Shown in pieces: positions 1-8,817 of a DNA stretch of 64,000 bases. The notes under the pieces are model-generated. The model did no database searches, was not told the DNA's origin, and saw only the letters and a program-made list of their open reading frames with translations. Both the position numbers and the translations under genes were made by a program. The DNA comes from an uncultured Thalassolituus sp. (GTDB lineage: Bacteria > Pseudomonadota > Gammaproteobacteria > Pseudomonadales > Oceanobacteraceae): the NCBI RefSeq assembly GCF_950066645.1, contig NZ_CATMFB010000004.1, positions 62,001 to 126,000 on the forward strand, read 5' to 3'. Position 1 is the stretch's first letter. Each line of letters starts with the position of its first letter.

Positions 1-189
1 CCTGTGGTGTCTTACATCGCTGGTGTTACCGCGCCTCCGGGTAAACGTATGGGTCACGCAGGTGCGATCATTGCCGGTGGTAAAGGTACTGCCGCAGATA
101 AGTTTGCAGCTCTGGAAGCCGCAGGTGTTGCAACCTGTAAGAGCCTGGCTGACATCGGTAAGACTCTGAAGCAGGTAACCGGTTGGTAA
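1..189 (+). CDS. sucD: Succinyl-CoA ligase (ADP-forming) subunit alpha, 3' end only
   Basis: This is the last 62 codons of a gene that begins before the window. The frame is open from base 1 and stops at TAA 187-189. The peptide [20 protein letters not shown] followed by [18 protein letters not shown] is the C-terminal part of the SucD CoA-ligase domain. It contains the conserved GHAGAI segment that carries the active-site phosphohistidine in this family. SucCD makes succinate and ATP from succinyl-CoA in the TCA cycle. A strong terminator follows within 20 nt, so this is the end of its operon. Confidence 0.95.
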   Translation, partial: PVVSYIAGVTAPPGKRMGHAGAIIAGGKGTAADKFAALEAAGVATCKSLADIGKTLKQVTGW

Positions 190-203
190 TCTGATCCGGA
201 CGA

Positions 204-237
204 AAGCCCGCCCTCTGCAAAGACGGCGGGCTTTTTT
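204..237 (+). terminator. Rho-independent terminator after sucD
   Basis: A perfect 9-bp stem (AAGCCCGCC at 204-212 with GGCGGGCTT at 225-233) closes a 12-nt loop and runs directly into six T residues at 232-237. It ends the sucD transcript and separates it from the downstream acyl-CoA synthetase gene. Confidence 0.93.
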
Positions 238-312
238 GTGCGCTATCCCTAAGTCGAATAGCCCTGCTTGTGCCTGTCTCGTATGGTTTTAGCTATACGT
301 CAGGAGGCTGCT

Positions 313-2202
313 ATGAAGTATGACAAAGATTATCGTGAAGCTCAGGAACATCCTGAGACCTTCTGGAAAGCTCAGGCGGCGAATATACACTGGTTCCGCC
401 GCCCGGAAACCATACTCAGTAAAGACGATCAGGGTATTGATCGCTGGTTTGCCGATGGCGAACTGAATACCGCGTTTCTTGCGCTCGATTATCATGTGTT
501 GAACGGTCGTGGTGAGCAGGCCGCTCTGATCTATGATTCTCCCGTCACGGGAGTTACGCGTACCTACTCCTACTACGAGCTTACTGAAGAGGTTGCCCGC
601 TTCGCTGGAGCTCTGAAAAGTAAGGGCGTCAGCAAAGGTGATAGGGTAGTCATTTACATGCCCATGATTCCGGAAGCTGCGATCGCTATGCTTGCCTGCG
701 CCCGTCTGGGTGCCGTGCATTCTGTGGTGTTTGGAGGGTTCGCCCCCCACGAGCTTGCGGTGCGGATAGATGATGCTGCGCCAAAAGTCCTGGTCACTGC
801 ATCCTGTGGTATCGAAGTTGACCGTATCATTCCATACAAGCCCATCGTGAACGATGCCCTTGCTATGGCTGAGAGCCCCCCGGAAGCCTGTATCGTTTTT
901 CAACGCGATCAATGCCCGTGTGAACTGACCCCGGGTACTGATTTTGATTGGAAATCTCTGACCTCCGCCGCGGAACCCGCCGATTGTGTCGCGGTTAAAG
1001 CGACGGACCCGCTGTATGTTCTGTATACCTCGGGCACCACTGGCAAGCCTAAAGGGGTCGTCAGGGATAATGGCGGACATGCCGTTGCCATGCGTTATTC
1101 CATGGCGTCGGTTTACGACATTCATCCGGGCGACGTTTTCTGGGCAGCCTCTGATGTCGGTTGGGTGGTGGGGCATTCGTATATCGTTTATGCACCGTTA
1201 ATTACTGGATGCACCACGGTATTTTATGAAGGCAAGCCTGTGCGGACTCCCGATGCCGGTGCGTTCTGGCGTGTCTGTTCTGAGCATCGGGTGAAGGCTC
1301 TTTTTGCGGCACCCACAGCGTTTCGTGCCGTACGTAAGGAAGACCCGGAATGCCGGATGGCAGCTGCTTATGATCTCAGTTCGTTAAAAACCATTTTTAT
1401 GGCAGGAGAGCGACTGGACCCACCCACTTATGATTGGGTTGTTGAACACCTGGAGCGTCCAGTCGTTGATCATTGGTGGCAGACTGAAACGGGCTGGGCG
1501 ATCGCGGGGAATCATGTTGGTTACGGTATCGCGCCAACGAAACCCGGTTCGGTGACCCGCGCCACGCCGGGTTTTGTCGTTGAAATTCTTGATGATGACG
1601 GTGCTCCGGTTGAACCGGGAGAGCAGGGTAATATTGCTTTGCGCCTGCCAATGCCGCCCGGCAGTCTGCCTACCATCTGGGGTAATCATTCGCGCTTCGT
1701 TGATGGATATCTGAGTAAGTTTGCAGGCTATTACGTCTCGGGTGACGGTGGATTTATTGATACTGAGGGGTACCTCTTCGTGCAGGGACGCACCGATGAC
1801 ATCATTAATGTTGCGGGACACCGGTTATCGACAGGAGAGATGGAAGAAGTCGTGGCGTCACATCCGGCTGTTGCGGAGTGCGCAGTGATCGGACGACGTT
1901 GTGAGCTGAAGGGTGAAGAGCCCCTGGGGCTGGTCTTGCTCAAAGATGGTGTGTCGGTTGACGAAAACTCCCTTGAGTCAGAACTGATTCAGGAGGTCCG
2001 GGCCCGTATTGGCGCCGTTGCCAGTTTTAAACATGCGGTGGTGGTTCAGCGCTTACCTAAAACACGTTCTGGAAAAATTTTAAGGAAGGTATTGCGTAGC
2101 ATCGCTAACGGCGAGGAGTATCAAACTCCGTCAACCATTGACGATCCGGCGTGTCTTGTCGAAATTGAGGCTACTTTACTTAAAAAAGGTCTGAGAAACT
2201 GA
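313..2202 (+). CDS. prpE: Propionyl-CoA synthetase (PrpE-type acyl-CoA synthetase)
   Basis: The protein has 629 residues and belongs to the acetyl/propionyl-CoA synthetase group of adenylate-forming enzymes. The AMP-binding P-loop TSGTTGKPKG is at residues 239-248. The C-terminal RSGKILRK motif carries the regulatory, acetylatable lysine at K588. Length and overall sequence fit PrpE (about 628 residues in E. coli) better than Acs (about 650). It activates propionate, and probably acetate weakly, to the CoA thioester. ATG 313 is preferred over the upstream TTG at 268 because CAGGAGG lies 5 nt before it. No other prp genes are in the window, so its link to a methylcitrate cycle is inferred. Acs-like activity cannot be excluded. 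Confidence 0.88.
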   Translation: MKYDKDYREAQEHPETFWKAQAANIHWFRRPETILSKDDQGIDRWFADGELNTAFLALDYHVLNGRGEQAALIYDSPVTGVTRTYSYYELTEEVARFAGALKSKGVSKGDRVVIYMPMIPEAAIAMLACARLGAVHSVVFGGFAPHELAVRIDDAAPKVLVTASCGIEVDRIIPYKPIVNDALAMAESPPEACIVFQRDQCPCELTPGTDFDWKSLTSAAEPADCVAVKATDPLYVLYTSGTTGKPKGVVRDNGGHAVAMRYSMASVYDIHPGDVFWAASDVGWVVGHSYIVYAPLITGCTTVFYEGKPVRTPDAGAFWRVCSEHRVKALFAAPTAFRAVRKEDPECRMAAAYDLSSLKTIFMAGERLDPPTYDWVVEHLERPVVDHWWQTETGWAIAGNHVGYGIAPTKPGSVTRATPGFVVEILDDDGAPVEPGEQGNIALRLPMPPGSLPTIWGNHSRFVDGYLSKFAGYYVSGDGGFIDTEGYLFVQGRTDDIINVAGHRLSTGEMEEVVASHPAVAECAVIGRRCELKGEEPLGLVLLKDGVSVDENSLESELIQEVRARIGAVASFKHAVVVQRLPKTRSGKILRKVLRSIANGEEYQTPSTIDDPACLVEIEATLLKKGLRN

Positions 2203-2282
2203 AACTCGCTGGAACTGTATATCAGAGGGCGAGTCATAACCCCGGTTGTTGCAAAACAGCCTTTATGATTGCTCCCCCTCTC

Positions 2283-2309
2283 ACGCCGGCCATTGGCCGG
2301 CGTTTTTTT
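2283..2309 (+). terminator. Terminator after prpE, probably shared with the convergent SDR gene
   Basis: The stem ACGCCGGCC (2283-2291) / GGCCGGCGT (2295-2303) is perfect, with a 3-nt loop and seven T residues at 2303-2309. It lies between convergent genes and overlaps the stop codon of the minus-strand SDR gene (2308-2310). The U-tract serves the plus strand; the minus strand has no comparable tract. Confidence 0.88.
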
Positions 2310-3081
2310 ATCTGCTGATTCTGCGATTGACCCAGCGATTGATAAAGTCCGGTGACAGGTTGGCGGCTGTGTACATGAGCGCTGTCATCCAGCCAACGGT
2401 CCAGTGAACTTTCGCCGGGGAGTGGCGATGGGACGCTGCACTGAAAATCTTCCGGGCGACATCGTCTGCCGTCAGATGAACCCCCAGTCGTTGAATTGAC
2501 CGGGCATCCATATCGGTCACCATCGCGGTCTGAACGAACAACGGTAGGACATCAAGCACGCGGATACCATACTCTTCCCACTCAAGATTCAGCGCTTCGG
2601 TCAGGCCTTTGACAGCAAATTTCGAGGCAGAGTAAGTCGCCAGCGATGGCTGCCCGTAAATGGCCGACGCAGACGCGAGATTAACGACGCAAGCGCCGGG
2701 TTGTTCTTTCAGATAAGGGAAAGCCTGATAACAACCTGTCATAACGGCTTTAACATTGATGTCGATAATTGCATGCTGTTTCGCCAGTGGGATATCGGTG
2801 AAGTTACCCGATGCAAGAATACCCGCGTTATTCACCAGAGTGTCGAGGCGTCCGGCGGATTGTGTAAATCGTTCCAGGGCTCCGGCCCAGTCGTCCTCCG
2901 AAGTGACATCCAGTCGACAGGTGAAACACTGGTCTTTGCCCAGGCTCGCCTGAAGAGTTTTCAGGCCGACCTCGTCGATATCCGCCGCGCCAACGTACCA
3001 GCCGTTGTGAGCAAAGATGGTCGCTATGGCTCGCCCGATGCCAGCAGCGGCACCGGTAATAAACACTGCTTTTTTATGCAT
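2308..3081 (-). CDS. Short-chain dehydrogenase/reductase (SDR)
   Basis: A 257-residue classical SDR with a Rossmann fold. The TGAAAGIG nucleotide-binding motif is at residues 9-16, NNAG at 84-87, a catalytic serine near 137-139, and YSASK at 150-154 (Tyr150, Lys154). Asp34 after the second strand suggests NAD rather than NADP preference; this is an inference. The C-terminal tail ends in an Arg-rich segment and contains a hydrophobic stretch (VGWMTALMYTAANL) that may contact membrane or lipid substrates. The substrate cannot be told from sequence. It stands alone on the minus strand, convergent with prpE, and GGAG precedes the ATG. Confidence 0.85.
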   Translation of the reverse strand: MHKKAVFITGAAAGIGRAIATIFAHNGWYVGAADIDEVGLKTLQASLGKDQCFTCRLDVTSEDDWAGALERFTQSAGRLDTLVNNAGILASGNFTDIPLAKQHAIIDINVKAVMTGCYQAFPYLKEQPGACVVNLASASAIYGQPSLATYSASKFAVKGLTEALNLEWEEYGIRVLDVLPLFVQTAMVTDMDARSIQRLGVHLTADDVARKIFSAASHRHSPAKVHWTVGWMTALMYTAANLSPDFINRWVNRRISR

Positions 3082-3177
3082 TATTATTCTCCGTCAACGC
3101 GGTATATCGTGGCGCCAGTCAGGGTTACGATCAAGGTCCGAAACGGGCAGGGGAAGCGCAGCAGTGCAATGGCAGAA

Positions 3178-3642
3178 TCAGATCATTCCGCCATCAAGGG
3201 CTGTTACCAGAGCCTCTCCCAGATCCCCGACGTCCTGTAACCAGGATTCCTGCCAGTCTCCCCGCAGGACGATGGCCTCCTGAACCCAGCGCCAGCGCAG
3301 ACCTGTGGCTATCGTACGGATCGCCCGCTCAGTCCCCGTTCCATCGTGTCCGGCGCGGATAATGCTCACTAACGGCAGCCCCTGTTTCTTTTCCAACACC
3401 GGGTAATATATCCGGTCGAACCAGTCTTTCAGGGCGCCAGACATATAGCCGAGGTTTTCAGGGGTGATCAGTACAATGGCATCCGCTTTCAGTACGTCTT
3501 CCGCGGTCGATCCAAAGGCTGGCTTATGCAGGACTTCGATGGAGGAACGGCAACGCCCGGCACCTGCTTCAAGAGCAGCACCCAGGCGTTTCAGGTTATC
3601 GGATGGCAGGTGAGAAACGATCAGTAGCGAGCGGTCAGGCAT
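3178..3642 (-). CDS. Flavodoxin-fold NAD(P)H-dependent reductase-like protein
   Basis: A 154-residue protein with the flavodoxin/NADPH-dependent FMN reductase fold. The N-terminal LLIVSH strand is followed by a Ser/Asn-containing loop. TPENLGYMSGALKDWFDR at about residues 60-77 is the typical second FMN-loop and dimer helix of WrbA/KefF-type proteins. It starts 6 nt after the stop of the phosphotransacylase gene, so the two are very probably co-transcribed and coupled. FMN binding is expected from the fold. The electron acceptor is unknown. Its position last in a stress-protein operon suggests a redox-stress role. Confidence 0.7.
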   Translation of the reverse strand: MPDRSLLIVSHLPSDNLKRLGAALEAGAGRCRSSIEVLHKPAFGSTAEDVLKADAIVLITPENLGYMSGALKDWFDRIYYPVLEKKQGLPLVSIIRAGHDGTGTERAIRTIATGLRWRWVQEAIVLRGDWQESWLQDVGDLGEALVTALDGGMI

Positions 3643-3648
3643 GGTGGA

Positions 3649-4605
3649 TCAGTCATTGCCTCCACTGGCCGCTGCCTGAGCCAGCGCGCAGGAGAGCAGT
3701 CGCCCCTGAACTTTTTCAGCCCTGCTGGTAAGCATGACTGGCACCCGGGCACCAAGTAACAGTCCGGCAGAAACGGCGTTGCCCAGATAGATAAGCTGTT
3801 TCGCCAGAATATTTCCGGCTTCGAGGTCTGGCGCCACCATAATGTCAGCATCACCTGCGACGTCAGATTCGATGCCCTTGGTGTCAGCCGCTTCCCGACT
3901 GATGGCATTGTCAAAAGCAAGCGGACCATCGAGCAGGCCCCCTTTAATCTGACCACGATCAGCCATTTTACAGAGTGCCGCTGCGTCGATGGTTCCGGGA
4001 ATTTCGGGTTTTACTTTTTCGACGGCACTGAGCAGGGCAACTTTAGGGGTTGAAGTACCCAGGGCCTGAGCAAGCTCTATTGCGTTGATGACAATATCCC
4101 GCTTAGTTTTCAGATCTGGCTGAATGTTGATGGCGGCGTCTGTCATCAGCAGGGGTTTGTGATACAGCGGTATGTCCAGATAGAACACGTGACTGATACG
4201 GCGGCCGGTGCGTATTCCTGTGTCACTGTTCAGGATGGCTGACAGCATTTCATCTGTGCTTAACCCTCCCTTCATCAGTGCACGCACTTCGCCTTTATGA
4301 ACGAGTGCGACAGCTTCTGCAGCGGATTGATGCGAGTGTTCTGTCGAAACAATGGTGAGGCCGGACAGGTCAATGTCGTAGTCTTCGGCGCACTGACGGA
4401 TACGTTGTTCAGGACCAACCAGGGTAGCGGTAATTAAGCCGAGACGGTGGGCCGCCACTGCGCCGGCCAGAGATTCGTCTGTAACCGGGTGGACGATTGC
4501 TGTTGGCAGAGCCGGACGCTCGAAGGCTCTGGTGAGCAGGGTGGACATATGAGGATGGCCTTCCAGCTCAGTGAATATCTGATCGCGCAGCTGCTGCATA
4601 TCCAT
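3649..4605 (-). CDS. Phosphate acetyl/butyryltransferase family protein
   Basis: A 318-residue member of the PTA/PTB family, which exchanges acyl groups between CoA and phosphate. Recognisable family blocks are MKGGLSTDEMLSAIL (about 110-124), the DAAINIQPDL strand-turn and ADIMVAPDLEAGNILAKQL (about 240-258). It resembles the stand-alone PtaB/Ptb-like proteins often found beside a universal stress protein, not the large E. coli Pta. No acetate or butyrate kinase gene is adjacent, so where the acyl phosphate goes is open. It begins 5 nt after the universal stress protein gene, indicating an operon. Confidence 0.82.
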   Translation of the reverse strand: MDMQQLRDQIFTELEGHPHMSTLLTRAFERPALPTAIVHPVTDESLAGAVAAHRLGLITATLVGPEQRIRQCAEDYDIDLSGLTIVSTEHSHQSAAEAVALVHKGEVRALMKGGLSTDEMLSAILNSDTGIRTGRRISHVFYLDIPLYHKPLLMTDAAINIQPDLKTKRDIVINAIELAQALGTSTPKVALLSAVEKVKPEIPGTIDAAALCKMADRGQIKGGLLDGPLAFDNAISREAADTKGIESDVAGDADIMVAPDLEAGNILAKQLIYLGNAVSAGLLLGARVPVMLTSRAEKVQGRLLSCALAQAAASGGND

Positions 4606-4610
4606 GTGCG

Positions 4611-5537
4611 TTACTCTATATCGGGACGGACACCGTCCAGTGGCTTTATCACCAGAACATCACAGTGAACCTTGTCGACCAGGGCTTCGGCTGTATTTCC
4701 GATTAATACCCCACTCAGACCTTCGCGTCCGACTGTGCCGACGACGACCAGGTCGGCTTCAATTCTGTGTGCGATGTCAGAAATTACTTCATCTGTATCG
4801 CCTTCAGCAATGTGAATGTGATCTTTGTGCACATTAAACTTATCCGCCCACTGCTGAGTTGCCTCCTGATGCTGCTCAGTCACAAATTCCTGAATATTGT
4901 CAGGCGCGGTAACCTCGGGAACCATCGAAAAAGCCAGAGCGACAAGCGGGTAGGCATTGGCAATATGCAGGTCGGTAGAAAAGTGGTCTGCAAGGTGTTC
5001 GGCGAATGACAGAATATTATCGTTAATCAGCTGATGTCCGCGATCGGCACTGGTGGCATCGATGGATGCCAGAATTCTGCTGTGACGCCATGGTGCTGCA
5101 GACTTCACCATCAGTACGGGAGCGGGGCAGTGGCGCATGAGGTTCCAGTCGGTGTGCGAAAAAATCCGGTCAAGAATACCGTGCTTGTGGGTGCTCTTGA
5201 TGACCAGATCAAAATCGTTGTTGCGCATCGACTCTATGGCTGCGTCATGAAGGTGCTTCTGCCAGTGCACTTCAGTAGCGAGCCGCAGGCCATTGCAGTC
5301 GTCTGATTCTGTGAACGAAGATAACCATTGTTCTGCTCTCGATGTCAGGGCGGCGCGGATGCTGTCCCTGGTCTCACCGGCAAGCTGGGAGGAGTGATCG
5401 CCATAAGTGTCCCAGGCATTGGTCAGCAGAGTAATGTCCGCATTGAGGAGACGCGCCAGCCACAGTGCCCGGTCGAGGCCTGGCTGCTCGGTATCTGACT
5501 GATCAAGAACAACGAGGATGTGATTGATGTCCAGCAT
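4611..5537 (-). CDS. Tandem-domain universal stress protein (UspE-like)
   Basis: A 308-residue protein with two Usp domains (about 5-145 and 155-300). The second carries GTVGREGLSGVLIGN followed by Thr, matching the G-2x-G-9x-G-(S/T) ATP-binding signature. The first domain is degenerate at that point (KSTHKHGILDRIF). Usp proteins act in the cytoplasm in stress and starvation survival. ATG 5537 is chosen over the longer in-frame start at 5621 because AAGGAG stands just upstream and the protein then begins with MLDINHILVVLD, the normal Usp first strand. It is the first gene of the Usp / phosphotransacylase / flavodoxin-fold operon. Confidence 0.87.
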   Translation of the reverse strand: MLDINHILVVLDQSDTEQPGLDRALWLARLLNADITLLTNAWDTYGDHSSQLAGETRDSIRAALTSRAEQWLSSFTESDDCNGLRLATEVHWQKHLHDAAIESMRNNDFDLVIKSTHKHGILDRIFSHTDWNLMRHCPAPVLMVKSAAPWRHSRILASIDATSADRGHQLINDNILSFAEHLADHFSTDLHIANAYPLVALAFSMVPEVTAPDNIQEFVTEQHQEATQQWADKFNVHKDHIHIAEGDTDEVISDIAHRIEADLVVVGTVGREGLSGVLIGNTAEALVDKVHCDVLVIKPLDGVRPDIE

Positions 5538-5616
5538 GTCCGACTCCTTATCAACTGAGGTTATGTCCAGCATATCGCCGAAAAGGTCGTCATGTCTTGT
5601 TCTGGAGCAGTTTTTG

Positions 5617-5647
5617 ACCATTTACCAGCCTGGCGCTGGTAAATGGT
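5617..5647. repeat. Perfect 13-bp inverted repeat between the chemoreceptor and Usp genes
   Basis: ACCATTTACCAGC (5617-5629) and GCTGGTAAATGGT (5635-5647) form a 13-bp stem with a 5-nt loop. It lies 10 nt after the stop of the minus-strand chemoreceptor gene and 80 nt before the Usp start. Neither strand has a U-tract after the stem, so it is not a standard intrinsic terminator. It could stabilise the 3' end of the chemoreceptor mRNA, act with Rho, or be a binding site in front of the Usp operon. Confidence 0.75.
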
Positions 5648-5657
5648 GGTCGTTCAG

Positions 5658-8600
5658 TTAATGCGTGCGGAAAAAGGACACTGCGTTTGCCATGCTCTGG
5701 GCTTGCGACGCCATGTTTTCACCGGCAGCGGTGGCTTCTTCAACCAGTGCTGAGTTCTGTTGGGTCATTTCATCCATCCGGGTGATGGCTGCGTTTACCT
5801 GACTGATGCCATTAGCCTGATCCTGTGTCACGCCGGAGAGACCAGAAATAATCCTGCTGACGTCTTCGACAGAGCGGACGATATCCTTCAGAGTGTCGCC
5901 AGAGTGATTCACCAGACGTGTGCCCATCTCGACTTTATCGACACTGTCGATAATCAGTTCTTTGATTTCCTTAGCAGCGTGTGACGAGCGTTGCGCAAGC
6001 TGGCGTACCTCTGAAGCGACGACCGCGAAACCGCGACCCTGTTCGCCTGCACGCGCTGCCTCGACCGCAGCATTTAACGCCAGGAGATTTGTCTGAAAAG
6101 CAATTTCATCGATGACACCGATGATGTCAGCAATCCGGGCACTGGCATCATTAATAGACCGCATCGCAGCGATTGCGCTTTCTACCACTTTGCCGCCTTC
6201 ACTGGCTTTGCTTTCGGCGTCTTTCGCCATGCGTTCCGCCTGACTTGCACTCTCTGAGCTCTGGGCCAGGTTGGACGTCATCTCATTCATTGATGAGGCC
6301 GTTTCTTCGAGCGATGCGGCCTGTTGTTCGGTTCGGGCGGCTAAGTCGATGATGCCGGCTTCTATCTCACGTGCCCCCGTACTGACCTGAAACGCAGACT
6401 CACGAAGTCCGCCGAGTATTTCTTCCATTCTGTTCATGGTCTGGTTCAGGCTCTGTTTCAGTTGTCCGAAAGTGCCTGAATAGTCGGTGACGACTTTTTT
6501 CGTCAGGTCACCCTGAGCCATGCTGTCGAGAACATTGGCGACATCTGCGATCACGGCGCGGGTCTGGCTGTTCAGAGAGTTAAGCCCTTCGGCCAGAGCC
6601 AGAAAGAAACCGTGCTTCCCAGCGACTGGAATTTCGGTGCTGAAATCTCCGGATGAGGCACGTTTAACCATACTCGCTATTTCCTGCTCAGAAATAACTT
6701 CCTGCGTGCGGTCCCGCCACTCTATTACCAGCCCCTGAACTCCGTTTTCTGAACGCAATGGCACGGCATTCAGCAGAATATTCCGGTCATTAATCTGTGT
6801 TGCTGTTGTCGGCTGGCCGGTGATCAGTTCGGACACCGGGCGACCCGAACAGGCATCAATAAACCGGTTCAGGGAGATCGCCTGCATATCATTAGTCATG
6901 GCGAACCCGAGAAGTCCGGACAGCTCAATAAATGCCTGATTTGCGTAGATGATCTGGTTCTGCTCATCGCTCATTGTCACCGGCGTGCCGGCAACATCCA
7001 GTGCCTGTCGGATCTTGTTGGCTTCGTCTGCTGAAGTCTGAGCGAGCAGGGCCGATTGCTTAGCCTCTTCAGCTTGTTGTTCTGCCTGTACCGATGCCGC
7101 CTGGATAACTCTTGCCTGGCTCGCCTGTTCGTGTTGAGCGGTTTCAATCGCGGAAATTGTAGTGTTGACGCCGTCGCAGAGCCTTTGCATATCGCCGTTA
7201 TACATCGCAGAAATACGGCTTGTGTAGTTCTGTTGCGAGACCTCTCGTAATGTCTGATTGGTATCGGTGAACATACGGGCGAGCGTCATCAGGAATGAAT
7301 TAAAGGCGCGTGCCATTTCCCCAAATTCGTCTCTGCTGTTGTATTCAACCTTATGAGAAAACGCCCCGGTTTTTTCGGCAGCAATAATTGCATCACGCAT
7401 CTGGGTAATGGGTTTAGACAGCAGTTTTGCGAACCACCACGCGAGCGCGCAGACGAGCAGGGCACACAACACCGATGCAATAATAATTGTGGTTCGCAGC
7501 TGGTAAACGGGTGCGTAAGCTTCGGCAACATCCTGCTCTGCCAGAAGCGCCCATGTAATCCCGCCAATATCAACGGGCATAAAGGCGGATACCACCGGGT
7601 TACCGTTGTAATCAATGATAATACGACTGCTGTTTTCTCCGGCGAGCGCTGCGCGGGCTGCTTCGGTATCAACACGTCCTTTGTCCGGGTAGCGGAACGA
7701 TGCCGCAACATTGTGATTTACCGGGTCAAGATAAGAGTCCGACCGCATGAGTAAGTCCGGGCCAACCAGATAGGATTCTCCTGTGTCTCCCATGCCAGAA
7801 CGCTCCGTCATAATGGCGTTCATGTCTTCGATAGGCATCTGAAAAATGAGAATGCCTGCTTTAATCCCGTTATTAAAAATCGGTGTCGCAATAAAACTTG
7901 CCGGCGCATCGTAGGACGGGGGGTAAATTTCAAAATCTGCCAGATAAGTTTCGCCAGGTTTATTCAGTTGCATCGCACCGCGAAATGCTTTGCCAATACT
8001 GGTGTCGGCATAAGGCCCGTCCTTGAGAGACGTGCTGAAATCCAGTTCTTTGTAGACTGAGTAGACGATGTCTCCACTCTCAGGATCGGCAATGAAAATA
8101 TCGTAGTAGCCGAATTCCTGCAGAAAATGACGCAACGTCGGATGCAGCTTTTCGTGTAACTGGTCATAGCGCGTCCTGTTCCCGGAGGTCGTGAGTTGAT
8201 CTTTTTCACCCAGGGGATTGGGGTTGTTGCTGATAAACGCGTATTGAAGTGCGATTGAGTCGGTGTCGAGTGGCGAATGCATGGGCGATGTTGCCGGGGT
8301 TATTCCGTGAAGCTCCCTGAACTGGCCTGCAAAATCACCCGTATAGTAACCCTGTACGTGGCTTCTGTGTCGTGGGCTGGTGAAACCTGTTTCAGCAGCA
8401 TAACTATTAAATGCGTCGGGAAGCGCTGATGCTGAAGAAATTACCAGCTCTGTGGCCGCAAGTGTTTTTGCCTGATTTCGGACCCGTTCAAAGTAGCGCT
8501 CTACTTCTCTGGCCTTGATTGTTCTGACGGCTTCCAGTTTGTCTGTAATCTGTTCAGAGATGGTCCTCTCTGCGGTACTTAAAGACTCGACACCAATAAT

Positions 8601-8678
8601 AATCATCGGGAGTAAACCTGCGATCAGTAAAACACTGACCAGTTTTTTCCAGACAGGCAGATTATAGAAGAAGGTCAT
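5658..8678 (-). CDS. Methyl-accepting chemotaxis protein with dCache, HAMP and PAS domains
   Basis: A 1006-residue chemoreceptor. Counting from ATG 8678: membrane helix at about 11-31, a large periplasmic dCache-type ligand domain at about 40-385, second membrane helix at about 396-416, HAMP at about 417-470, a PAS domain at about 555-670, a second HAMP-like segment, then the signalling domain. The signalling hairpin tip reads [20 protein letters not shown], the invariant CheA/CheW-binding region. There is no C-terminal NWETF-type CheR tether; the protein ends SFFRTH. The start is placed at ATG 8678 because AGGA precedes it, whereas the 8705 start is a TTG without a site. The combined sensing of a periplasmic ligand and an internal cue via PAS is inferred from domains. 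Confidence 0.92.
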   Translation of the reverse strand: MTFFYNLPVWKKLVSVLLIAGLLPMIIIGVESLSTAERTISEQITDKLEAVRTIKAREVERYFERVRNQAKTLAATELVISSASALPDAFNSYAAETGFTSPRHRSHVQGYYTGDFAGQFRELHGITPATSPMHSPLDTDSIALQYAFISNNPNPLGEKDQLTTSGNRTRYDQLHEKLHPTLRHFLQEFGYYDIFIADPESGDIVYSVYKELDFSTSLKDGPYADTSIGKAFRGAMQLNKPGETYLADFEIYPPSYDAPASFIATPIFNNGIKAGILIFQMPIEDMNAIMTERSGMGDTGESYLVGPDLLMRSDSYLDPVNHNVAASFRYPDKGRVDTEAARAALAGENSSRIIIDYNGNPVVSAFMPVDIGGITWALLAEQDVAEAYAPVYQLRTTIIIASVLCALLVCALAWWFAKLLSKPITQMRDAIIAAEKTGAFSHKVEYNSRDEFGEMARAFNSFLMTLARMFTDTNQTLREVSQQNYTSRISAMYNGDMQRLCDGVNTTISAIETAQHEQASQARVIQAASVQAEQQAEEAKQSALLAQTSADEANKIRQALDVAGTPVTMSDEQNQIIYANQAFIELSGLLGFAMTNDMQAISLNRFIDACSGRPVSELITGQPTTATQINDRNILLNAVPLRSENGVQGLVIEWRDRTQEVISEQEIASMVKRASSGDFSTEIPVAGKHGFFLALAEGLNSLNSQTRAVIADVANVLDSMAQGDLTKKVVTDYSGTFGQLKQSLNQTMNRMEEILGGLRESAFQVSTGAREIEAGIIDLAARTEQQAASLEETASSMNEMTSNLAQSSESASQAERMAKDAESKASEGGKVVESAIAAMRSINDASARIADIIGVIDEIAFQTNLLALNAAVEAARAGEQGRGFAVVASEVRQLAQRSSHAAKEIKELIIDSVDKVEMGTRLVNHSGDTLKDIVRSVEDVSRIISGLSGVTQDQANGISQVNAAITRMDEMTQQNSALVEEATAAGENMASQAQSMANAVSFFRTH

Positions 8679-8690
8679 CGGGGTTCCTGT

Positions 8691-8747
8691 GGCTTTTGAC
8701 TTCAATGAATCAAAAGCCTAGTCGCCCCGCGGTAATTTGCAGGCGAC
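8691..8747 (-). promoter_or_regulatory. Structured 5' leader of the chemoreceptor mRNA
   Basis: Two inverted repeats stand in series directly before the ribosome binding site: GGCTTTTGA (8691-8699) with TCAAAAGCC (8710-8718), and GTCGCC (8721-8726) with GGCGAC (8742-8747). A shorter GCGG/CCGC pair follows further upstream near 8752-8766. The first hairpin ends only a few bases before the AGGA site. The segment lacks the conserved blocks of the c-di-GMP-I (GEMM) riboswitch. Its function is unknown. Confidence 0.5.
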
Positions 8748-8817
8748 GAAGGCGGGAATTGTCCGCTTTTGAACCTTTTCTGATGTTTTTATCAGCAGCT
8801 GGCAGGGGCGCGACTGT

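Noticed and set aside
289-1176. 295-codon open frame antisense to prpE
   Set aside because: Shadow of the prpE coding strand, without a ribosome binding site or recognisable domain.
8679-8817. c-di-GMP-I (GEMM) riboswitch before the chemoreceptor gene
   Set aside because: The conserved GGGCAAACC and GACGCAAAGC blocks are absent.
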